DNA of 34,693 nt. Source: JAICLV01 sp036380925 (GTDB lineage Bacteria; Actinomycetota; Actinomycetes; Acidothermales; Acidothermaceae). Positions 16,639 to 24,186 of the stretch are shown here, piece by piece. Within the stretch, counting starts at the first letter, position 1. Every line of letters starts with the position of its first letter. The notes beneath the pieces were generated by a model, which did no database searches, was not told the origin of the DNA, and was given only the letters and a program-made list of their open reading frames with translations. The position numbers were made by a program, and so were the translations under genes. The stretch is taken from the NCBI GenBank assembly GCA_036380925.1, contig DASVDW010000180.1:1-34693 (forward strand). The letters are read 5' to 3'.

Positions 16639-17356
16639 CGTCGTCCTCGTGGCTTTCGAATGGCGTGCTGCTGGGGCCGCGCAACACGATGTCGAACTCG
16701 AAACCGAGCGCCCAATGGTCGGTGGTCGCCGAATGGTCGTAGCGCGAGATCAGTCGTTGCCGCGCTCTTTCGTCAGTGACCGAGTTGAAGATCGGGTCCT
16801 GGAAGAAGAGCGGGTCGTCAGGGAAGTACATCTGCGTCACGAGCCGCTGAGTGAACGCCCTGCCGAATAAGGAGAAGTGGATGTGCGCCGGACGCCAAGC
16901 GTTGTCGTTGTTGTGCCACGGGTAGGCGCCGGGCTTGATGGTGGTGAAACGGTAGCGGCCCTGGTCGTCCGTGAGAGTTCGCCCGAGGCCGGTGAAGTTC
17001 GGGTCGAGCGGGCTCGGCCAGTTGTCGACGACGTGCCGGTAACGGCCGCCCGCGTTGGCCTGCCAGATCTCGATCAGCGTCGCGGGCAACGGCTTGCCGC
17101 CCTCGTCGAGCACCCGCCCGTGCACGATGATGCGTTGGCCCTGCGGCTCGCCGTCGTGCTGACGGGTGAGGTCGTTGTCAAACTCGCCAAGCCGTCCCTC
17201 GCCAAGCAACGGACCCGTGACCTCGGTCAGCCGCTGCGGCAGGTCGATGGGCGCGTGCAGCGGATGCCGGAACTTGGTGCCGCCGTAGGCAGGCCAATCG
17301 AGGTTGGGATGGACGCCGACCACCTTCGGGTAGCTCGGCAACACCAGATTCGTCAC
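16631..17356 (-). CDS. pcaH: Protocatechuate 3,4-dioxygenase, beta (iron-binding) subunit
   Basis: A 241-residue catalytic subunit that cleaves protocatechuate between its hydroxyls with O2, giving beta-carboxy-cis,cis-muconate. The non-haem Fe(III) ligands are Tyr106 (GGRYRH), Tyr145 (PGAYPW), His158 and His160 (RPAHIHFSLFG); their spacing of 39, 13 and 2 residues equals that of the Pseudomonas enzyme. GTG 17356 overlaps the pcaF stop as GTGA and gives a sensible N-terminus. A longer open frame to 17443 adds only Arg-rich sequence. Function is clear. Confidence 0.95.
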   Translation of the reverse strand: MTNLVLPSYPKVVGVHPNLDWPAYGGTKFRHPLHAPIDLPQRLTEVTGPLLGEGRLGEFDNDLTRQHDGEPQGQRIIVHGRVLDEGGKPLPATLIEIWQANAGGRYRHVVDNWPSPLDPNFTGLGRTLTDDQGRYRFTTIKPGAYPWHNNDNAWRPAHIHFSLFGRAFTQRLVTQMYFPDDPLFFQDPIFNSVTDERARQRLISRYDHSATTDHWALGFEFDIVLRGPSSTPFESHEDDDE

Positions 17357-18546
17357 GCTTCCACCACCACTGCGAGCCCCTGTCCGACACCGATGCAAAT
17401 CGCGGCGAGGCCGAATCCGCCGCCACGTCTTTTCAACTCCCACGCCAACGACGTCAAGATGCGCGAGCCCGACGACCCGAGCGGGTGGCCAAGGGCGATC
17501 GCGCCGCCGTTGACGTTGACGATGTCAGGGTCGAGCTCCGGCCATTCGGCCAGGCAGGCGAGCGACTGCGCGGCAAACGCCTCGTTCAACTCGACGACGG
17601 CCAGATCGGACCATGAGACACCGGCCCGGTTCAGCGCGGTTCGCGCCGCCTCCACCGGACCGATGCCGAACAGCTGCGGCTCGACCGCGGACACCGCCCG
17701 CGACACGATCCGGGCCAGCGGCTCGCGGCCAGCAGCCCGCAATCCGGCCGCGTCCGCTAGCAGCACCGCGGACGCCCCGTCGTTCAACGGCGACGCGTTG
17801 CCCGCGGTGACCGTGCCGTTCTCGCGGAAGGCCGGCTTCAGTTTGGCCAGCGCCTCGAGCGAGGTGTCAGCGCGGATGGACTCGTCGCGATCGAGGTCCG
17901 CGCCAGGCACCGGCACGGCTTCCGCGTCGAAGCGGCCAGCGGCCCACGCGGCGGCCGCGCGCTGATGGCTGCGCAGCGCGAACTCGTCTTGGGCCACCCG
18001 GGAGATCCCGAACTTGTCGGCGAGAATCTCCGCGCCCTCGCCCAGCGAGACGGTCCACTGCTGGGGCATCGACGGGTTGACCATCCGCCAGCCCAAGGTG
18101 GTGGAGAACGCGGTCTGATGGCCACGGGGAAAACCGCGCTCCGGCTTCGGAAACACCCATGGCGCCCGGCTCATCGACTCAACACCGCCGGCGACGCACA
18201 GCGACGCGTCGCCGAGCGCGATCGCCCGCGAGGCGTCGATCACCGCCTCGAGCCCCGAGCCGCACAACCGGTTCACCGTGACGCCGGGCACGCTCGGCGG
18301 CAACCCGGCGAGCAACACGGCCATCCGAGCCACGTCGCGGTTGTCCTCCCCGGCGCCGTTCGCGTCGCCGAACACCACGTCGTCGATGCGGCCCGGGTCA
18401 AGCTGTGGGGTGCGCGACACCAACGCGCGCACCACGGCCGCCGCCAGGTCGTCCGGACGGACCTTCGACAGGGCGCCGCCGTGCCGCCCGACCGGCGTGC
18501 GCACCGCGTCGACGATGAACACCTCGGCGCGGTCGGTACGCGTCAT
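17353..18546 (-). CDS. pcaF: 3-oxoadipyl-CoA thiolase
   Basis: A 397-residue thiolase that splits beta-ketoadipyl-CoA to succinyl-CoA and acetyl-CoA, the last step of the pathway. Acylated Cys95 is in NRLCGSGLE, His354 in GGAIALGHPLG, and the second Cys384 in AAICIGVGQG. Length and motifs match the PcaF group. A position next to Cys384 reads AAIC where many thiolases have ATMC, which should not matter. ATG 18546 overlaps the pcaJ stop as ATGA. Confidence 0.94.
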   Translation of the reverse strand: MTRTDRAEVFIVDAVRTPVGRHGGALSKVRPDDLAAAVVRALVSRTPQLDPGRIDDVVFGDANGAGEDNRDVARMAVLLAGLPPSVPGVTVNRLCGSGLEAVIDASRAIALGDASLCVAGGVESMSRAPWVFPKPERGFPRGHQTAFSTTLGWRMVNPSMPQQWTVSLGEGAEILADKFGISRVAQDEFALRSHQRAAAAWAAGRFDAEAVPVPGADLDRDESIRADTSLEALAKLKPAFRENGTVTAGNASPLNDGASAVLLADAAGLRAAGREPLARIVSRAVSAVEPQLFGIGPVEAARTALNRAGVSWSDLAVVELNEAFAAQSLACLAEWPELDPDIVNVNGGAIALGHPLGSSGSRILTSLAWELKRRGGGFGLAAICIGVGQGLAVVVEA

Positions 18547-19382
18547 GCTTTGGCGGCCGTTTCATTCGCCGCGGTCGTCGCCTGGAGTCGGCGCAACATG
18601 GTCAGCTCCTCCACGGTCGGCGGACGTGTCGTCCGCACGTCGTCCGCGACCGCGAGCGGCCACCCGGTCGCGGCCCGCGCCTGCTCGACGGTGAACCCGG
18701 GATGCAAATGCGTCAACGTCAGCTCGCAGCTGCGCGGGTCAGGCTCCAAGATGCCGATGTCGGTGATGACGACGCGCGGACCGCCGCCACGCAACCCGAG
18801 CCGGGTGCGGTCCCCGGGCCCGGCGCCGTACCCGACGGACGTCACGAAGTCGAGCTTGCCGACGAAGGTCCGCAGGCTTTGCCGAACCACGATCACCACC
18901 TCACGGCACGACGCGGCGATCTCCGGCGCGCCACCCGCGCCGGGCAGCCGCACCTTCGGCGACGCGTACGTCCCGCCGATGACCGTGGTGTTGATGTTGG
19001 CGAACCGATCGAGCTGCGCCGCGCCGAGAAAACCGATGTCGATGCGCCCCGGTTGCAACCAGTAGTTGAAGACCTCGGCGACGCTCACCACGGCGTCGGC
19101 GCGCTCGGCCAAGATGCCGTCGCCGATCGACAACGGCAACCGCTGCGGCTTCGCGCCAAGACACCCGGACTCATACACCAGCACCAAGCTGGGCGCGTGA
19201 GTCGCCCGCGCGAGGTTCGCCGCGGTGCTCGGCAGCCCGATTCCCACGAAGCAGGCCGCGCCGTCGTGCAACTGTCGCGCAGCGGCGACCGTCATCATCT
19301 CGTCGGCGGTCCACTCCTGCGCCGCGTCGGCGCCCTGCACGGCGCCGGGGTAGCTCACAGCGCTCTTGACGGCGTCGCTCAT
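18543..19382 (-). CDS. pcaJ: 3-oxoadipate CoA-transferase subunit B (CatJ type)
   Basis: A 279-residue CoA-transferase subunit that with PcaI moves CoA from succinyl-CoA to beta-ketoadipate. The catalytic Glu71 is in LVYESGCLGAKP. FLGAAQLDRFANINTTVIG and VRLPGAGGAPEIA are family blocks. It is clearly longer than Pseudomonas PcaJ (about 213 residues) and resembles CatJ of the chlorocatechol degraders, the glutaconate CoA-transferase-like branch. ATG 19382 overlaps the pcaI stop (ATGA). An upstream open extension to 19562 lies within pcaI and is a shadow. Confidence 0.92.
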   Translation of the reverse strand: MSDAVKSAVSYPGAVQGADAAQEWTADEMMTVAAARQLHDGAACFVGIGLPSTAANLARATHAPSLVLVYESGCLGAKPQRLPLSIGDGILAERADAVVSVAEVFNYWLQPGRIDIGFLGAAQLDRFANINTTVIGGTYASPKVRLPGAGGAPEIAASCREVVIVVRQSLRTFVGKLDFVTSVGYGAGPGDRTRLGLRGGGPRVVITDIGILEPDPRSCELTLTHLHPGFTVEQARAATGWPLAVADDVRTTRPPTVEELTMLRRLQATTAANETAAKA

Positions 19383-20206
19383 GCGTCTCGCCCCGCCGGC
19401 GCGGCCTGCAGGACGTTGTCGTTCATCCACGCGAGAAACGTGGCGCGGTCCCGGCTCACGGCATCCCACCTCACATAGAAGTCGTTGTCCCGCTCGGAGT
19501 AACCGTGCGCGTAAGAGGGATGCGCCCCCGACGGCGCTTCCGCGACGGCGGTGATCGCCCAACTCGGCAGCACGACCTGGCCCGGCACCGGCTCCAACTC
19601 CTCAACGATCTCCTCGACGGTGACCAGCGATCGGCTCGCCGCCAGCACCGCCTCCTTCTGCACGCCGGTGATGCCCCACATCTGCACGTTGCCGCGGCGG
19701 TCGGCGCGCTGCGCGTGGATGATCGTGACGTCGGGACGCAGCGCTGGCACCGCGGTCAGCGTCTCCCCCGTGAACGGGCACACGATCGAGGCGATGTTGC
19801 CGGTGTGCAGCGGCAGATCCGTGCCGGTGTAGCCGCGCATCACCGCGAACGGCAGTCCGGCCGCGCCCGCCACGTACCGGTTCGCCATGCCGGCGTGGCT
19901 GTGCTCCTCGATCTCCAGCGGCGCCGGCCAGCCGTTCTCCACCGCGTCGCGAAACCGGTGGAGCGAGCCAACGCCGGGGTTGCCGCCCCAGGAGAAGACC
20001 AGCGCCTTGACGCAACCCATGCCGATGAGCTGGTCGTAGATCAGGTCCGGCGTCATGCGGACCAGGGTCAGCTCGCGCCGACCCTGCCGAATGATCTCGT
20101 GGGCGGCGGCGAACGGGATGAGGTGGGTGAAGCCCTCCATCGCGACGATGTCGCGGTCATGGACCAGCGACGACACCGCGTTTCGCAGTGAGGTGATCTC
20201 GGCCAT
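19379..20206 (-). CDS. pcaI: 3-oxoadipate CoA-transferase subunit A (CatI type)
   Basis: A 275-residue subunit A of the CoA-transferase and first gene of the nine-gene pca operon. SLRNAVSSLVHDRDIVAMEG, then FSWGGNPGVGSLHR, then THAGMAN-like and HPSYAHGYSERDNDFY segments match CatI rather than the shorter PcaI of Pseudomonas putida. ATG 20206 gives the family N-terminus (MAEITSLRNAV); the open extension to 20371 crosses the promoter and operators, so it is rejected. A weak GGAAAGG ribosome site lies about 12 bases upstream. The promoter TTGACG-N17-TACGTT is about 100 bases upstream. Confidence 0.93.
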   Translation of the reverse strand: MAEITSLRNAVSSLVHDRDIVAMEGFTHLIPFAAAHEIIRQGRRELTLVRMTPDLIYDQLIGMGCVKALVFSWGGNPGVGSLHRFRDAVENGWPAPLEIEEHSHAGMANRYVAGAAGLPFAVMRGYTGTDLPLHTGNIASIVCPFTGETLTAVPALRPDVTIIHAQRADRRGNVQMWGITGVQKEAVLAASRSLVTVEEIVEELEPVPGQVVLPSWAITAVAEAPSGAHPSYAHGYSERDNDFYVRWDAVSRDRATFLAWMNDNVLQAAPAGRDA

Positions 20207-20277
20207 CGGCTCTTGGCCTTTCCAGCCTTTCAGGCGTCCGACTCGCGCGGCCGAGGACGAGGACCGGGTCACCTCTT

Positions 20278-20311
20278 GTGCGCGTTGCGGACTTGCGTCC
20301 ACGAAGCGAAC
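20278..20311 (-). promoter_or_regulatory. Tandem PcaR-like operator pair, pcaI promoter
   Basis: In the gene's direction the distal 15-mer (20311-20297) is GTTCG-CTTCG-TGGAC and the proximal one (20292-20278) is GTCCG-CAACG-CGCAC. The centres are 19 bp apart with a 4-base linker. The distal site begins at the fourth base of the -10 hexamer TACGTT, the same register as at the aldehyde dehydrogenase promoter. Confidence 0.7.
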
Positions 20312-20337
20312 GTACCGACCAAGCCGTCCGGCGTCAA
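20309..20337 (-). promoter_or_regulatory. Sigma70-type promoter of the pca operon
   Basis: On the minus strand TTGACG (20337-20332) is followed after exactly 17 bases by TACGTT (20314-20309). The start of transcription should be near 20302, leaving a leader of about 95 bases that includes the second operator. Confidence 0.65.
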
Positions 20338-20357
20338 CCGGACACCGCCCAGTGTCC
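20326..20357. repeat. Two overlapping 6-6-6 inverted repeats at the pcaI -35
   Basis: GTCCGG (20326-20331) and CCGGAC (20338-20343) flank the pcaI -35 hexamer exactly, which forms the 6-base spacer. GGACAC (20340-20345) and GTGTCC (20352-20357) form a second perfect repeat of the same geometry, shifted by 14 bp. They could bind a second regulator or be chance in GC-rich DNA. Confidence 0.45.
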
Positions 20358-20420
20358 GCGATTTCGATCACAACGCGCGGGAATTCGGCCCGCCATGACT
20401 GTAGGGTTAGCCTTCACGTC

Positions 20421-20454
20421 GTCCATCATATGAACCTCCGTTCGGCTAGCGCAC
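20421..20454 (+). promoter_or_regulatory. Tandem PcaR-like operator pair, pobA promoter
   Basis: The distal 15-mer (20421-20435) is GTCCA-TCATA-TGAAC and the proximal one (20440-20454) is GTTCG-GCTAG-CGCAC, 19 bp centre to centre. The proximal site matches both 5-base arms of the Pseudomonas PcaR site as I remember it (GTTCG-ATAAT-CGCAC). A -35-like ATGACT at 20395-20400 lies in the register used at pcaI, but the matching -10 (GTCGTC) is poor, as expected if the promoter needs an activator. Confidence 0.7.
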
Positions 20455-20538
20455 GAGATGTTGGGACGACGAGGGCAAACGGCGGCGGACCGTCGGGGTC
20501 AACGCAGCCGCGACGAGTGCGAGCGCAGGAGGCGGGCC

Positions 20539-21714
20539 ATGCGGACCCAGGTGGGAATCGTTGGAGCGGGCCCGGCCGGGCTCATGCTCTCCCATTTGCT
20601 GGCTCGCCACGGCATCGACTCGGTGGTGCTCGAGACCCGCGGCCGCGACTACGTCGAGGCGCGGGTGCGGGCGGGCGTGCTGGAGCAAGGCAGCGTCGAC
20701 CTGCTCGACGAGACCGGCGTTGGGGAACGGATGCACCGCGAGGGTCTGGTGCACGAGGGCATCGAGTTGCGCTTTGACCGCACACCGCACCGCATCGTGT
20801 TTCCCGAGCTCACCGGCGGCCGGTCGATCATGCTCTACGGCCAGCAGGAGGTGGTCAAGGACCTCATCGCCGCCCGGCTCGCCGCCGGCGGCGACATCCG
20901 GTTCGAGGTCTCCGACGTCCGGCTCGACAAGATCGACGGTGATGAGCCGACGCTCAGCTTCCGACACGACGGCCGCGACGTCGAGTTGCGGTGCGACTTC
21001 ATCGCGGGTTGCGACGGGTTTCACGGCGTGAGCCGCGAGGCGATACCCAAGGGCGAGTTCACCGAGTACCACCGGGAGTACCCGTTCGGCTGGCTCGGGA
21101 TCCTCGCCGCCGTCGCGCCGTCCGCCGACGAGGTGACCTACACCTACACCGACCGCGGATTCGCGCTGATGAGCCTGCGCTCCCCTCAGCTGAGCCGGCT
21201 CTATCTTCAGGTGGACCCCGACGACGACGTCGCGAACTGGCCGGACCGGCGGATCTGGGACGAGCTGCACACCCGGCTGGCGATCGACTCCGATTGGAGC
21301 CTCGTCGAGGGCCCGATCCTGGAAAAAGGCATCACCGCGATGCGCAGTTACGTCGTCGAGCCGATGCGTTGCGGCCGGTTGTTCCTCGCCGGCGACGCAG
21401 CGCACATCGTGCCGCCGACGGGCGCCAAGGGCATGAACCTGGCCATCGCCGACGTCGCGGTGCTCGCCGAGGCGGTCGCTCATTGGTACGGGACGGGAAG
21501 CTCGACGGCGCTCGACGAATACTCCGCGACCGCGCTTCGCCGGGTGTGGCGCGCGCAGCACTTCTCGTGGTGGATGACCTCGATGCTGCACCGGTTCCCC
21601 GACGACGACCCGTATCAGCGGCAGTTGCAGCTGTCGCAGTTGCGATACACGGTCGGGTCCCCAGCCGCGGCGGCCAGCCTCGCGGAGAACTACGTGGGGT
21701 TGCGGCGGGTCTAG
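20539..21714 (+). CDS. pobA: 4-hydroxybenzoate 3-monooxygenase
   Basis: A 391-residue FAD monooxygenase that turns 4-hydroxybenzoate into protocatechuate, the substrate of PcaGH. The FAD-binding GAGPAG is at residues 9-14. RVRAGVLEQG follows at about 42-51, and the second FAD site GDAAHIVPPTGAKGMNLA lies near 288-305. The helix that sets coenzyme preference carries Thr33, Arg34, Tyr38 and Glu40 instead of the Arg33/Gln34 of the NADPH enzyme of Pseudomonas fluorescens, which suggests use of NADH. ATG 20539 has AGGAGG 7 bases upstream. It is divergent from the pca operon and has its own PcaR-like operator pair. Its TAG stop and that of the convergent next gene lie in a short inverted repeat (21711-21722). 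Confidence 0.95.
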   Translation: MRTQVGIVGAGPAGLMLSHLLARHGIDSVVLETRGRDYVEARVRAGVLEQGSVDLLDETGVGERMHREGLVHEGIELRFDRTPHRIVFPELTGGRSIMLYGQQEVVKDLIAARLAAGGDIRFEVSDVRLDKIDGDEPTLSFRHDGRDVELRCDFIAGCDGFHGVSREAIPKGEFTEYHREYPFGWLGILAAVAPSADEVTYTYTDRGFALMSLRSPQLSRLYLQVDPDDDVANWPDRRIWDELHTRLAIDSDWSLVEGPILEKGITAMRSYVVEPMRCGRLFLAGDAAHIVPPTGAKGMNLAIADVAVLAEAVAHWYGTGSSTALDEYSATALRRVWRAQHFSWWMTSMLHRFPDDDPYQRQLQLSQLRYTVGSPAAAASLAENYVGLRRV

Positions 21715-21718
21715 GGGC

Positions 21719-22105
21719 CTAGCTCTTCAACGCCGCGCGCACTTCGGCGAGCGCGGCGTCGTAGTCATGATGGAACCCAACGGTGGCGGGGTCGTGCATG
21801 CCGGGCGCCGTCGTGATCCGCTTTTGCTGAAACCCGGTGAGCGCGCTGGTCGTCACGATCGCGACCCGCTTGACGTTCTTGGAGACGACGTACTGGATGA
21901 GGCCCTGGATGATGGCTTGCACGTCCTCGCTTTGCGCGACGGCGTCGCGGGCGTCGACCACCGCGCCCCATCGCGCCGGCGCCGACCTCACCGCCTCTTT
22001 CACGGCGGCCACGTAATTGTTCGCCTCGTCGACGCTGAACAACCCGCCGCGCCGTTGCAGCAGCACACCTCCGGGCAACCACTCGACTTTGAACGTGCCA
22101 GCCAC
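21719..22105 (-). CDS. Small STAS-like protein of unknown function
   Basis: A 128-residue soluble protein. The pattern of a short beta strand (GGVLLQRRGGLFSV), an amphipathic helix (DEANNYVAAVKEAV), a strand (WGAVVDARDAV), a helix with IIQGLIQYVVSKN and a strand (KRVAIVTTSAL) looks like a STAS/SpoIIAA-like fold, but I do not recognise a named family. GTG 22105 has AGGAGG 5 bases upstream, which decides the start. It is convergent with pobA by four bases and 76 bases downstream of the amidase. No target or partner is evident. Confidence 0.7.
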   Translation of the reverse strand: MAGTFKVEWLPGGVLLQRRGGLFSVDEANNYVAAVKEAVRSAPARWGAVVDARDAVAQSEDVQAIIQGLIQYVVSKNVKRVAIVTTSALTGFQQKRITTAPGMHDPATVGFHHDYDAALAEVRAALKS

Positions 22106-22181
22106 TTACCCCTCCTGCCGTACCACCTGCTCGCCCGTGCGCAAGCTGTACGAGCGTACGCTGGCCGAACGGCGGCGGCAA

Positions 22182-23612
22182 TCAGTTCGGCGAAAGTGCC
22201 GGCACTCCGAGGGCGCCTTGCAGGACCGCCGCGACGGCGAGGAGCGCGCGATCGGTCGCCGGCAGGCCGATCAGGCTGACGCCCACGGGCAGGCCGCTGA
22301 TCGCGCCGAGACCGGCCGGCAGGGCGACGACGGGGAAGCCGACCCAATTCCACAGGTAGGTCAACGACACCAGGTCGGCGTCGTAGCCCATGGCGTCGTA
22401 CCCGGGTCCGCGCGGCAGCGCGACGACCGGCACCGTCGGCTCGAGCAGGGCGTCGACCCGCTGCGCCTCGAACCACCGCCACCACCGACGGGTCACCGCC
22501 CGCCGGCTCTCGGTCAACCGCAAGTAGTCCTGCGCCGAGAGCGCGTCGCGCTCGCCGATCTCGAGAAAGTCGCGTGTCGAGGCGCGGTAGCGGTCGCGGA
22601 CGCCGTCGAACTGGTGGTGGAACCGCAGCATCTCAGCGCACAACGTCCGGCCGTGGTCGGCGAACGGCTCGTCGGCCGGGGCAGGTTCGCTGGGTTCGAT
22701 GAGCTGTGCGCCGACGTCCGCGCACGAGGCAACCGCCCGGGCCAGGCCGTCGGCGACGTCGGGGTCGAGCGACCGGGCCCGCGGTGAGACCGCGATTCGG
22801 ACCCCGCCCAACGGCCGGGTGCGGCTGACCGCCTCGCTCAGCCGGCCGCAGCTGGCAAAGGCGGTCGTGGCATCGGCGCTGTCGGAACCCGCCATCGGCG
22901 CGAGCAGGGCGGCGCAGTCGACGACCGACCTCGCCATCGGTCCGCAGTGGTCAAGGCTCGGCGCGAGGGGCACCACACCGGCGATCGACACCAGGTTGCG
23001 GGTGGGTTTGATGGTGGACGTCGCGCACAGCGCCGAAGGGATGCGCAACGACCCCGCGGTGTCGGTGCCGGTGGCGGCCGGGACCATCCGCGCCGACAGC
23101 GCCGCCGCCGATCCGCCACTCGACCCGCCCGCGCTGCGGTCGAGCGCCCACGGGTTGCCGACCTGGTCGGTGGTGCCGCCCGCGGCGAACTCGTGCGTGT
23201 GAGTGTGGCCCAGCAGCACCATGCCGGCGTCCCTGAGCCGGCGCCAGACGTCGCTGTCGTGCTGGGCGACCTCGTTGTACAGCCGGCTCGACGCCGTCAG
23301 CGGCTTGCCCGCCACCGCGTAAAGGTCTTTGAGCCCGACCGGCACCCCGCACAACGGCGGCGGCGGCCCCAGCTCGCGCCGCGCCCTGACGGTCAGTCTC
23401 GTGTCGGCCGCTGCGGCCGCGCGCAGCGCGTCGTCCGGATAAACCCGCACCCACGCGTTGACAGACGACGGATCGCCGTCGGCACTGTGGGCGCCGTCGC
23501 GTTCGGCGATGCGGCGCAAGCAGGCGGCGACAAGTTCGGACGACGAAAGCTCGCCGCGTCGCAACAGCGTCGACGATTCGATGACGCCTAGATCGGCGGG
23601 ATCAGCGGCCAC
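22182..23612 (-). CDS. Amidase (amidase signature family)
   Basis: A 476-residue amidohydrolase of the amidase signature family, with the Lys-Ser-Ser triad: Lys95 in PVGLKDLY, the cis-Ser in AGGSSGGSAAAL (about 161-172) and nucleophile Ser188 in TGTDTAGSLRIPS. Such enzymes hydrolyse carboxamides to acids and ammonia; the substrate cannot be told from sequence. The gene starts at GTG 23612 with a G-rich ribosome site close by. It is divergent from the universal stress protein. An aromatic amide substrate would fit the neighbourhood, but no PcaR-like site lies upstream, so this is only a thought. Confidence 0.9.
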   Translation of the reverse strand: MAADPADLGVIESSTLLRRGELSSSELVAACLRRIAERDGAHSADGDPSSVNAWVRVYPDDALRAAAAADTRLTVRARRELGPPPPLCGVPVGLKDLYAVAGKPLTASSRLYNEVAQHDSDVWRRLRDAGMVLLGHTHTHEFAAGGTTDQVGNPWALDRSAGGSSGGSAAALSARMVPAATGTDTAGSLRIPSALCATSTIKPTRNLVSIAGVVPLAPSLDHCGPMARSVVDCAALLAPMAGSDSADATTAFASCGRLSEAVSRTRPLGGVRIAVSPRARSLDPDVADGLARAVASCADVGAQLIEPSEPAPADEPFADHGRTLCAEMLRFHHQFDGVRDRYRASTRDFLEIGERDALSAQDYLRLTESRRAVTRRWWRWFEAQRVDALLEPTVPVVALPRGPGYDAMGYDADLVSLTYLWNWVGFPVVALPAGLGAISGLPVGVSLIGLPATDRALLAVAAVLQGALGVPALSPN

Positions 23613-23725
23613 CCCCCGAAGCGTAGCCAGTCCGAACAGCAGGGCGAACGCAGGAGCCGCACGTGCCGTTCGTCCCTAGCCGACCCCCGCTGTCCGGAGA
23701 ATCGTCGGGATCGGAGGCGATGGAG

Positions 23726-24184
23726 ATGACATCTCACGACATCCCGGTCACCCGGAAAGTCATCGTCGGTGTCGACGGTTCCGCTCCTTCGAAGGCCGCC
23801 CTTCGCTGGGCGGCGCGCATCTGCGAGCGCACCGGCAACCCGATCGAGGCGGTCATCGCGTGGGAGTGGCCGCGCAGCTACGGCTGGTCTCCCATGCTCG
23901 AGGAATGGCATCCGGACGCCGAGGCCGAGAAGATGTTGCAGCAGACCTTGGACGACGTGTTCGGTTCGCAGCGGCCGGCCGGCTTGGTGGCGTCGGTGCG
24001 ACACGGCGCTCCTCGCAACGTGCTGATCGAGGCGAGCGACGGCGCGGAGATGCTCGTCGTCGGCAGCCGCGGTCACGGCGGGTTCACCGGCCTGCTGCTC
24101 GGTTCGGTGAGCGCCGCTTGCGCTGAGCACGCGCACTGCCCGGTGGTCGTCGTGCGCGAGCCGCGGGCGCCCGCCACCGCATAG
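23726..24184 (+). CDS. Universal stress protein (UspA family)
   Basis: A single-domain universal stress protein of 152 residues. The first strand reads KVIVGVDGSAPSKAALRWA, and the ATP-binding motif G-2X-G-9X-G-S is present as GSRGHGG then LLLGS near residues 118-132. It therefore should bind ATP. ATG 23726 is chosen because GGAGG is 8 bases upstream; ATG 23720 would be only two bases from it. It ends two bases from the convergent DJ-1/PfpI gene. Confidence 0.92.
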   Translation: MTSHDIPVTRKVIVGVDGSAPSKAALRWAARICERTGNPIEAVIAWEWPRSYGWSPMLEEWHPDAEAEKMLQQTLDDVFGSQRPAGLVASVRHGAPRNVLIEASDGAEMLVVGSRGHGGFTGLLLGSVSAACAEHAHCPVVVVREPRAPATA

Positions 24185-24186
24185 CC

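Larger units (their letters stand above)
20207..20538. other. Divergent intergenic region, pcaI / pobA
   Basis: This 332-base control region has no gene I can support. It holds the pcaI promoter with its operator pair, an inverted repeat around the pcaI -35, a second inverted repeat of the same geometry, and the pobA operator pair. The 84 bases between the pobA operators and the pobA start show only the AGGAGG ribosome site. Confidence 0.75.

Noticed and set aside
23613..23725. GTCCG and CGAAC half-sites between the amidase and the universal stress protein as a further PcaR operator
   Set aside because: The halves are 10 bases apart, not 5, and there is no partner site at 19 bp.
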